A DNA stretch of 64,000 bases from contig CANQBZ010000004.1 of assembly GCA_947589295.1 (NCBI GenBank), positions 1 through 64,000 of the forward strand, in the 5' to 3' direction. Source of the DNA: an uncultured Akkermansia sp. Its GTDB lineage: Bacteria > Verrucomicrobiota > Verrucomicrobiia > Verrucomicrobiales > Akkermansiaceae. Position 1 is the stretch's first letter. Every line of letters begins with the position of its first letter. The position numbers were made by a program, and so were the translations under genes. Below the pieces are notes generated by a model. That model saw only the letters and a program-made list of their open reading frames with translations. It searched no databases and was not told the DNA's origin. Below, piece after piece: positions 17,371-25,027 of the stretch.

Positions 17371-19524
17371 TTATCTATGCTTCGGTTCTTCGGCTGCGGG
17401 TGCCTTGGCCTTGCGATCACGAGCTGCCGCGCGTATGGACATCTTCACTCGGCCTCTGTCATCAATGCCGATGCATTTGGCGGTGACAATGTCGCCAACT
17501 CTGACGACGTCTTCCGTTTTTTGAGTGCGCCCTTCCGCGAGCTCAGATATGTGGATGAGTCCATCCTTGCCGGGAAGTACCTCCATGAAAGCACCAAACT
17601 CCTTGGTGGAGACAATCTTGCCCTCGTAGGTTTCCCCCACTTCAATTTCCTTGAACATGCGGCCAATGAGGGAGAGCGCTCGTTCCACGCCCTCCTGTCT
17701 GTTGCCGTAGACGCGGACGGTCCCATCTTCTTCGATGTTGATATCGGTGCCTGTTTCGGCCTGCAGGGCTTTAATGTTCTTGCCGCCCGGCCCTATCAGC
17801 TCGCCGATACGATCTGCCGGGATCGTGGTGGTTTCAATGCGCGGAGCTTTTGGACTGAGAGGTTGAGGCGCAGGGATTGCTTCGCACATGGTGTCGAGCA
17901 CCTGCATGCGCCCTTGCTTGGCTAAGTGAATGGCATCTTCCAAGATACCCAGCGGGATTCCCGGCAGTTTCAAATCGAGTTGATAGCCTGTCACACCCTC
18001 CGCTGAACCGCAGAGCTTGAAGTCCATGTCGCCATAGAAATCTTCTGATCCGATGATGTCCAGAAGTGTTTTGTAACGCTTGGGAACTCGGTCGCCCGGC
18101 TTTTCAAACTCGGTGACGAGACCTACAGATATGCCAGATACCGGTCGTTTAAGCGGAACGCCTGCTGCGAGCAGGGACATGGTGCCGGCGCATACGGATG
18201 CCATAGAGGTGGAGCCGTTGGACTCCATAATCTCCGAAGAAACGCGAATCGCATAAGGGAAATCCTCCTCCGATGGAATCACGGGCGCAATCGAGCGCTC
18301 TGCAAGTGCGCCATGACCAATCTCACGACGGTTCTGCCCGCCAAATCGTCCCGTTTCTCCCACCGTAAATGGTGGGAAGTTATAGTGCAGGATGAAGCGT
18401 TTCTCATCGACTGAGCCGGTGTAGTTGTCCAAGTATTGCTTCTCCTCCAGCGGGGCGAGCGTCGCCAAGCACAGCGACATCGTTTCTCCGCGCGAGAAAA
18501 GGGCAGAACCATGCACCACGCTGGGCAACACGTTGATCTCGGCCTTGAGCGGCCGAAGTTGCTTGATAGCGCGTCCGTCAGCCCGCTTGTCATGCTCCAT
18601 GATGGAGATGCGGAACGCCTTTTTCTGGATGTACTCAAAAACCTGTTCCACATCAAAATCTGTAGCCTCCGGATGAGATTGCTTGATGGCGGCTTCCACC
18701 TCATCGCGCAGGGCTCCTACCTGCTTCTGACGCTGAATTTTGTTAGGAGCGTAGATGGCCTCCTCAATTCTGTCGCCAGCGATCTTGTAGCCTATTTCAA
18801 GCAACTCCGGCTTGGCTACCGTGAGTTCGTACTCGCGCGTGGGCTTCCCGCACTGGGCACGCAGCTCTTCCTGAGCTGCGCATATCTTCGCCACATTCTC
18901 CTGAGCTACGTGCAGCGCGCGGATGAATTCCTCCTCAGGCAGTTCTTTAGCAGACCCCTCAATCATGATCACCTGGTCTCTAGAGCCGGCGTACACGAGG
19001 TCCAGGTCGGATTCTTTGCGCTGCTTATTGGTGGGGTTAATGACAAACTCGCCGTTAATTCGGCCCACTCGCACTGCACCGACAGGTTCGGCAAAGGGCA
19101 AGTCAGAGATAACGCAGGCAGCGGAGGCCCCATTGATGCTCAGAATATCCGGCTCGTTCTCGCCATCGGCCGCCAACAATAGAGAGATCACTTGTGTGTC
19201 ATAAAAATACCCCTTCGGGAACATGGGACGCAGAGGACGGTCCGTCATGCGACAGGTCAGTATCTCCTTCTCCGTGGGGCGTCCCTCACGCTTAAAGTAG
19301 CCGCCAGGGAACAGTCCAGCCGCCGCGGCCTTTTCTTTGTACTCGACTGAGAGCGGGAAGAAGGTCTGACCTTCCTTTATTTTCGTCGCACTTACGACAG
19401 TGACCAGTACTACGGTATCCCCGCATTGCACCGTAACGGCACCATCGGCCAATCTTGCAATTTTACCTGTTTCAATGGTCATAGGATTGGCGCCCACGGC
19501 ACACTCTACTTTATGTATACTCAT
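17371..19524 (-). CDS. pnp: Polyribonucleotide nucleotidyltransferase
   Basis: GDTVVLVTVVSATK, TDRPLRPMFPKGY, DKRADGRAIKQLRPL, KH (DRIGELIGPGGKNIKALQAETGTDINIEEDG) and S1 (YEGKIVSTKEFGAFMEVLPGKDGLIHISEL) domains. Start set at 19524. Confidence 0.97.
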   Translation of the reverse strand: MSIHKVECAVGANPMTIETGKIARLADGAVTVQCGDTVVLVTVVSATKIKEGQTFFPLSVEYKEKAAAAGLFPGGYFKREGRPTEKEILTCRMTDRPLRPMFPKGYFYDTQVISLLLAADGENEPDILSINGASAACVISDLPFAEPVGAVRVGRINGEFVINPTNKQRKESDLDLVYAGSRDQVIMIEGSAKELPEEEFIRALHVAQENVAKICAAQEELRAQCGKPTREYELTVAKPELLEIGYKIAGDRIEEAIYAPNKIQRQKQVGALRDEVEAAIKQSHPEATDFDVEQVFEYIQKKAFRISIMEHDKRADGRAIKQLRPLKAEINVLPSVVHGSALFSRGETMSLCLATLAPLEEKQYLDNYTGSVDEKRFILHYNFPPFTVGETGRFGGQNRREIGHGALAERSIAPVIPSEEDFPYAIRVSSEIMESNGSTSMASVCAGTMSLLAAGVPLKRPVSGISVGLVTEFEKPGDRVPKRYKTLLDIIGSEDFYGDMDFKLCGSAEGVTGYQLDLKLPGIPLGILEDAIHLAKQGRMQVLDTMCEAIPAPQPLSPKAPRIETTTIPADRIGELIGPGGKNIKALQAETGTDINIEEDGTVRVYGNRQEGVERALSLIGRMFKEIEVGETYEGKIVSTKEFGAFMEVLPGKDGLIHISELAEGRTQKTEDVVRVGDIVTAKCIGIDDRGRVKMSIRAAARDRKAKAPAAEEPKHR

Positions 19525-19922
19525 TTTCTTTTCGTTTTCATCTTGTGTCGGCTTCATTCTGCACCGCAGGAAACCGAAGCCGACGATGGCTTCCGTTGGT
19601 CAGGGGCATCCACTGCCTAAGCTCCCGCGAGTCTAATGCACGCAAGAGCAGCGCCATTCTACCCCCAGTTTGCCCACAACGCAAGCCTTTAGCACGTACA
19701 TACGGCAAATGAAGTGATTTCCGACACTTCGTAAGAGACGTGCGAAAAGTATCTATTGTTCTCCAAACAACAGATAATGTGGGAGTAGGAGTAAGAACTA
19801 GGATGCGCCGCAAGGGCGTTGAATCTTTCAGGACCATTGGGTGGACAAAAGTTTCCTTGTGTTCCCAAACGATTCGGATGGTGTAAAATGGCTAAAATCT
19901 TCGTCATTTTCGTGGAGTAGGC

Positions 19923-19951
19923 TTGCCAAAGTTCACTTTCGCGCATATAAT
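19923..19951 (+). promoter_or_regulatory. Sigma70-type promoter (TTGCCA-N17-TATAAT)
   Basis: -35 at 19923-19928, 17-nt spacer, consensus -10 at 19946-19951, upstream of the DUF883 gene. Confidence 0.7.
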
Positions 19952-20019
19952 GAATGCAAGATCGCTGGGGGAAGCCGCTTATTCGATTGCTTTCCGCATG
20001 GCGTCAACCTTACATCACC

Positions 20020-20358
20020 ATGAGCAACGAACATAATGAACCTAATGTCGTGCCGGCTCCTGCGCCCGAGCCAGCTCCGTCTGTCGATACACAGAACCGC
20101 TTGAGCGCCGCCCGCGAGTTTGCCAGCGAGCAGTATGAGAAGCTGCGCCGTGCCGCAGCAGATCAAGTGGAAAATGTGCGTCGTTACACGCAGGATGCAC
20201 GTCGGCAACTCAATGAAGGATGGGACGCAACGCGCTCCAAAGCCAAGGATTTGCACCACGCCGGGGAGGAGTATGTGAAAGCTAATCCCACAGCAAGTGT
20301 GCTTGGTGCGTTGGGGGTCGGGCTTCTGCTGGGGCTGCTCCTGGGCGGCCGTCGCTAA
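20020..20358 (+). CDS. DUF883 (ElaB/YqjD-like) membrane-anchored protein
   Basis: Amphipathic helical region then VKANPTASVLGALGVGLLLGLLLGGRR C-terminal anchor. Start set at 20020. Confidence 0.75.
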   Translation: MSNEHNEPNVVPAPAPEPAPSVDTQNRLSAAREFASEQYEKLRRAAADQVENVRRYTQDARRQLNEGWDATRSKAKDLHHAGEEYVKANPTASVLGALGVGLLLGLLLGGRR

Positions 20359-20373
20359 TTTTTTATATATACC

Positions 20374-20808
20374 ATGGCGGAAAGCAACCCCCCGGAGAAA
20401 CCTGCGACCCTGCGTGAGCAAGGAGGTGCTGTGTTGGGCGCCGTGCGCGAAACGACGCTGCACACCATGCACCATGTTGAGGCGTTGACTGCGCTGCTGC
20501 AGATGGAGCTCCATGAATATGGACGGCGGCAGGTGCGACGGTTCACGGCGGCGTTGGTTGGGGTAGCGCTGCTACTGTGTGCGTACCTCATGCTGTGCCT
20601 ATTTGCTGCTTGGGTACTCACCCCCGTGATCAAGCCTATGTGGGCGCCACTGCTTGCAGTGGTTATCTTCAATGCTCTGTCCGGGTTAGTAGCTTTGCTG
20701 GTGAGCCGTAACTGCAAGGCTAATGGCGTTGCCCCCGAAACCATAAAAGAACTCAAGAACGACCTCGAATGCGTCAAACTCTATCTGAAAGGAAAAGAGA
20801 AACCCTGA
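20374..20808 (+). CDS. Holin-superfamily III (YqjE-like) membrane protein
   Basis: Two TM helices (ALVGVALLLCAYLMLCLFAAWVL; WAPLLAVVIFNALSGLVALLVS) and position between DUF883 and YqjK-like genes. Confidence 0.6.
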   Translation: MAESNPPEKPATLREQGGAVLGAVRETTLHTMHHVEALTALLQMELHEYGRRQVRRFTAALVGVALLLCAYLMLCLFAAWVLTPVIKPMWAPLLAVVIFNALSGLVALLVSRNCKANGVAPETIKELKNDLECVKLYLKGKEKP

Positions 20809-21188
20809 TGCGCGTGGCGGAATCGCGTGTGGCTGTGGTGGACAGCATGGAATCTACCGCCGACACGGTACGCAGCGTGTACGGCCGCTTTCGTGTGCCA
20901 GGCTCCTACATGCGGATGGGCCTTGGCGTTGGGGCTGGCTTGGTGAGCATGTGGTTGGTGAATCGTGTGTTCTCTGCCGGAAGACGGCGGGTGGCTTCTG
21001 CGTTGCAGACGCCTGCTTTACCCGCTCGCAGTGCAGGGGGAGCGTTCACCCTCCTGCTCGTTCAGCTGGCTTCTACACTTTTGCTGCCTTGGGTGCGCGA
21101 GCGCGTGCATGGCGCGGACTTGGGCCATGTCTTCAAGCGCATGCAGCCTTCGCACATTTTTTTCCGTTGGTTGGGGTTGGAGAAATAG
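20808..21188 (+). CDS. YqjK-like hypothetical membrane protein
   Basis: TGATG stop/start coupling with the previous gene; MRVAESRVAVVDSMESTADTVRSVYGRFRVPGSYMRMGLGVGAGLVSMWLVNRVF. Confidence 0.5.
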   Translation: MRVAESRVAVVDSMESTADTVRSVYGRFRVPGSYMRMGLGVGAGLVSMWLVNRVFSAGRRRVASALQTPALPARSAGGAFTLLLVQLASTLLLPWVRERVHGADLGHVFKRMQPSHIFFRWLGLEK

Positions 21189-21191
21189 GAC

Positions 21192-21560
21192 ATGATTCCC
21201 AAAGCGTACAACATTGGGGATACGGATACCCGTCCGTGGGGACGTTGGGTCGTGTTGGACCTGACCCCGCATCTCGTGGTAAAAAAACTTTTTGTTGCGC
21301 CTGGCAAACGCATTTCCCTGCAGTTGCATCGATTTCGTTCCGAACGATGGATCATGATGCAGGGTGAAGCGGTGGTTCAGAAAAATGAAGAGGAAATTAC
21401 GCTGAAACCTGGAGATGGCGTGCTTATCCCCCAGAATACTTTGCACCGACTCTCTAATGAAAGCGCCCAAGAGGTACAACTGCTCGAAATCCAATTTGGC
21501 GATTTGCTCAGCGAGGACGATATTGAACGTCTCGAGGATGATTATGGACGGAACGATTGA
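21192..21560 (+). CDS. Cupin, mannose-6-phosphate isomerase type II-like
   Basis: RPWGRWVVLDLTPHLVVKKLFVAPGKRISLQLHRFRSERWIMMQGEAVVQKNEEEITLKPGDGVLIPQNTLHRLSNES. Confidence 0.88.
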   Translation: MIPKAYNIGDTDTRPWGRWVVLDLTPHLVVKKLFVAPGKRISLQLHRFRSERWIMMQGEAVVQKNEEEITLKPGDGVLIPQNTLHRLSNESAQEVQLLEIQFGDLLSEDDIERLEDDYGRND

Positions 21561-21661
21561 TCTTTCGTATTCGTAAGTACACAAATCTCACATTGTCTAT
21601 TCCTCCCATGGGGTGGGAATGACAGCATTGTTCGTGGCAACAGAGGTCTAGGTAACGGTCG

Positions 21662-22138
21662 ATGGGGAACACATTACCTGCGGGCAAGACGAGTCATTGC
21701 TCTGGAGAAGTTGGACCTGGGAGAAGCAAATTGTCGGGATATAGGGGACCCGTGGTCCCCAAAAAGGACTTCGGTGTGAGGGCAGTGCATGGGATGCACG
21801 GAGGCGACTGTCTGCTGTTGCAACGCAATGCCATTCTGTTGACGCAGGAGAAAGAATGGGGCAACGCGCTGATTACCGAAGATGACGCTGTGCCCAGAGT
21901 GACGCCGGAGGCATGAGAAATTCTGCCGTTGGTATTCAAGGGAGTGAAGGGGGAGCAGGTTCTCTGCTTTGGTTGCATCAAGCGCTTTCGCGGGGACGTG
22001 ATATGGTGGCAGGGAGGATATTTGTCTGTCAATATAAAAGGGCTGTCGCCTCGCGGGATATCGTCTCGCCCCATTCAGAAAATTGTCCGTTGCGACGGAC
22101 TTCCTGCACGCGCACGCCCTTTGCCACAATGCTGGTAA
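21662..22138 (+). pseudogene. Possible decayed ORF of unknown identity (single reading frame interrupted by TGA at 21914)
   Basis: Same frame read from 21662 to 22138 apart from one TGA: ...WGNALITEDDAVPRVTPEA*EILPLVFKGVKGEQVLCFGCIKRFRGDVIWWQGGYLSVNIKGLSPRGISSRPIQKIVRCDGLPARARPLPQCW. No family recognised. Confidence 0.3.
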
Positions 22139-22195
22139 TTCGGAGACAGAAAGAAAAGAAGTGCGTGAAAATGCGTTGAACGACACTAATTAGAC

Positions 22196-22224
22196 TTGAA
22201 ATCTGCGCGCTTTCATGTCATATT
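22196..22224 (+). promoter_or_regulatory. Putative promoter for thrS (TTGAAA-N17-CATATT)
   Basis: Near-consensus boxes at usual spacing, 19 bp before the thrS ATG. Confidence 0.5.
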
Positions 22225-22242
22225 GGCCCGACCGCACAGAGC

Positions 22243-24165
22243 ATGTCAGACCACAAGGAACGAAAAACACTAGAAGAACGTAACCAGGCAGGTGAGCTGG
22301 AGAGGCTCCGCCACTCGTGCGCACATGTTTGTGCCACAGCAATTTGCCGTATCTGGCCGCAAGCACAACTGGCAGCCGGTCCGGCTGTGGAGAATGGCTT
22401 TTATTACGACATTGAACTCGACCACAACATTTCATCAGACGAATTCGCGCGCATCGAGGAAGAGATGAAAAAAGTGGTGAAAGAAAATGTGCCGTTTGAA
22501 AAGACAGTCGTGAGCCGTGCTGAAGCGTTGCGCTTGGCTGAGACCGGGGAGTTAGGCAGTGTGGGGCCGCGTAATGTGCCTTCCAAGTTCAAGGTCGACC
22601 TGCTCTCCCGCATTCCGGATGATGAGCCCATTTCCATCTACCGTAATGGCGATTTTATTGATCTATGTGCTGGACCGCACGTACCCCGCACTGGGAATTG
22701 CAAGGCTTTCAAGATTATGAGCGTGGCTTCTGCCTATTATCAGGGGGATGCCAGCGGCCCACGCTTGCAGCGTGTGTATGGCACCTGCTTTCCGAACCGC
22801 ACCCAGTTGGATGAACACTTAGCTCGACTCGAAGAGGCCAAAAAACGCGACCATCGCAAACTAGGACGCGAACTCGGTCTCTTCTCCATTGATGAAATGG
22901 TGGGGCAGGGGCTTGTCTTGTGGAAGCCGAAGGGCGCGATCATCCGCCGAGAGTTGCAAAACTTCATCACTGAGGAGCTGGATCGCATCGGCTATTCGCA
23001 AGTATTCACCCCGCACATCGGCAAGTTGGATTTGTACATGACCAGCGGACACTGGGAGCACTACAAAGAAAGCCAGTTTCCTCCTATCCCGGACCCGGAC
23101 GACCTCAAGAAACTGCGCGATGAACATGCCACCTGCGCAGACCTCTTCAATGCTCTGGATAGCCGCACCATCGCGGGCTTTATGCTCAAGCCGATGAACT
23201 GCCCGCATCACATCCGAATTTATGCAAATGATCCGCACTCCTACCGTGACCTGCCTGTACGCCTTGCGGAGTTTGGTACCGTGTACCGCTGGGAGCAGAG
23301 CGGCGAGTTAGGCGGCATGACGCGCGTGCGCGGCTTTACTCAGGATGATGCGCACATCTTCTGCCGCCCGGATCAAATCAAGCAGGAGGTTCAGCAGTGC
23401 ATTGGCATTGTCAAGCACATCCTCGGTACGTTGCGCATGACCGATTTTCGCGTCCGGCTTTCCTTGCGTGACAGAGAATACGCCGATTTTAAGTACGTGG
23501 GCAGCCACGAGAATTGGCAACTCTCGGAAAATGCGCTGCGCGAGGTGCTGCAAGAGGAAGGCTTCGACTTTGTGGAGGCTGAGAACGAGGCCGCATTTTA
23601 CGGTCCGAAAATCGACTTCATTGTGCGCGATGTCATTGGTCGTGATTGGCAGCTCGGTACGGTGCAAGTGGATTACAACTTGCCGGAGCGATTTGAGCTT
23701 ACCTATACTGGTGCAGATAACAAACCTCACCGTCCGGTCATGATTCATCGCGCTCCCTTCGGTTCCTTGGAACGCTTCACTGGTTTGCTCATTGAGCACT
23801 TCGCCGGTAAATTCCCGACTTGGCTTGCTCCGGAGCAAGTGCGCGTGTTGCCCATCTCCGATAAGACTCTCGATTTCGCGGAGTATGTGCGCATTCAACT
23901 GGCGAACGTGGGCATCCGAGTGCGCATGGATGATGCGCCGGATAAAATCGGCGCAAAGATTCGTAATGCGCGCATGGATCGCGTGCCCTACATGCTCGTG
24001 GTCGGTCAACGTGAGGCGGAGCAGGGCCTCGTTTCCGTGCGTCATAGAGATTTGGACGTCATTGGCTCCATGTCGATAGCTGATTTTTGCTATGACGTGA
24101 GTCGCGAAATCCAACAGCGCCTCATCGCTCCTGAACTCCACCCCTCTCCTCCCCAGACTGAGTAA
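22243..24165 (+). CDS. thrS: Threonyl-tRNA synthetase (lacks N-terminal TGS domain)
   Basis: Editing domain LRHSCAHVCATAI at residue ~23, FIDLCAGPHVPRTG, class II motifs (MKPMNCPHHIRIY, RLAEFGTVYRWEQSGELGGMTRVRGFTQDDAHIFC, DYNLPERFELTYTG), C-terminal anticodon domain. Confidence 0.96.
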   Translation: MSDHKERKTLEERNQAGELERLRHSCAHVCATAICRIWPQAQLAAGPAVENGFYYDIELDHNISSDEFARIEEEMKKVVKENVPFEKTVVSRAEALRLAETGELGSVGPRNVPSKFKVDLLSRIPDDEPISIYRNGDFIDLCAGPHVPRTGNCKAFKIMSVASAYYQGDASGPRLQRVYGTCFPNRTQLDEHLARLEEAKKRDHRKLGRELGLFSIDEMVGQGLVLWKPKGAIIRRELQNFITEELDRIGYSQVFTPHIGKLDLYMTSGHWEHYKESQFPPIPDPDDLKKLRDEHATCADLFNALDSRTIAGFMLKPMNCPHHIRIYANDPHSYRDLPVRLAEFGTVYRWEQSGELGGMTRVRGFTQDDAHIFCRPDQIKQEVQQCIGIVKHILGTLRMTDFRVRLSLRDREYADFKYVGSHENWQLSENALREVLQEEGFDFVEAENEAAFYGPKIDFIVRDVIGRDWQLGTVQVDYNLPERFELTYTGADNKPHRPVMIHRAPFGSLERFTGLLIEHFAGKFPTWLAPEQVRVLPISDKTLDFAEYVRIQLANVGIRVRMDDAPDKIGAKIRNARMDRVPYMLVVGQREAEQGLVSVRHRDLDVIGSMSIADFCYDVSREIQQRLIAPELHPSPPQTE

Positions 24166-24204
24166 GTTCATCCCCTGCCTATTAACTCACACATTACACG
24201 ACAC

Positions 24205-24858
24205 GTGCCACTCCCACCCAAAAAAACAACTTCCCCCGCGCGCGGCAATCGTCGCGATCAGTTCAACAAAACGCCTCAGGTTCGCGTAAATGACCGTATC
24301 CGCGTTTCGCGTGTCCGCGTCGTCACCGCAGGGGGCGTCCAGCTCGGCATTGTGCCAACTCGGGACGCCTTGGCCAAGGCTAGAGAATTAGGTCTCGATC
24401 TCGTGGAGGTGGCCCCCAACGCCGATCCTCCTGTCTGTCGCATCATTGACTATGGCAAGTACAAGTACATGCAGGCTAAGCAGCAAAAGAACAGCAAATC
24501 AAAGGTCGTGCGCATGAAGGAGGTGAAACTTCGCATTGGTACCGATGTGAATGATTACAATGTTAAGATGGGACGCACTGAGCAATTTCTCGACCACGGG
24601 CATAAAGTGCGCTTTCAGCTGCGCTTCAAGGGACGCGAAAATGCTCACCAGCAGATGGGGCTGGATGTGATGACCAAGGTCGCGGAAGATATGAAGACGA
24701 TGGGTCGCGTGGATCAACCTGCCAAACTTGTGGGCAACACCGTGACCATGGTTCTTTCGCCTCTCCCCAATGGTCAGCGCATCAAAAAATTCAAGAAATA
24801 CGAAGAAGATGACTTTGATGCGGAATCTGCCGAGTTTGATGCTAAGGAAGAAAGTTGA
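24205..24858 (+). CDS. infC: Translation initiation factor IF-3 (GTG start)
   Basis: VRVNDRIRVSRVRVVTAGGVQLGIVPTRDALAKARELGLDLVEVAPNADPPVCRIIDYGKYKYMQAKQQK; KVRFQLRFKGRENAHQQMG. Confidence 0.96.
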   Translation: MPLPPKKTTSPARGNRRDQFNKTPQVRVNDRIRVSRVRVVTAGGVQLGIVPTRDALAKARELGLDLVEVAPNADPPVCRIIDYGKYKYMQAKQQKNSKSKVVRMKEVKLRIGTDVNDYNVKMGRTEQFLDHGHKVRFQLRFKGRENAHQQMGLDVMTKVAEDMKTMGRVDQPAKLVGNTVTMVLSPLPNGQRIKKFKKYEEDDFDAESAEFDAKEES

Positions 24859-25027
24859 TGTGAGCGCCTGTGGAACTACATGAGAAAGAAGTAATGGGCA
24901 GTTTGCGCTAGGCTTCGAGAAGAATGAGCATTGCACAACTTATATGGCGCCGCGACGTGGCTCTATCATGCGGCGCGATATTTTTCTTGAAAAAAACGAG
25001 TCAACATGGTAGAGAGGAGCCGAACGA

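Noticed and set aside
17215-17925. 236-aa plus-strand ORF
   Set aside because: Overlaps pnp 3' end and its terminator on the opposite strand; no protein family features.
18436-19182. 248-aa plus-strand ORF
   Set aside because: Antisense shadow of pnp.
21908-21960. In-frame TGA as a selenocysteine codon
   Set aside because: No convincing bacterial SECIS-like hairpin immediately after the TGA and no recognised selenoprotein family; pseudogene or chance ORF is simpler.
22000-22242. T-box riboswitch upstream of thrS
   Set aside because: No T-box core sequence or specifier hairpin seen and a normal promoter lies about 20 bp before the ATG.
23308-24171. 287-aa minus-strand ORF
   Set aside because: Antisense shadow of thrS.
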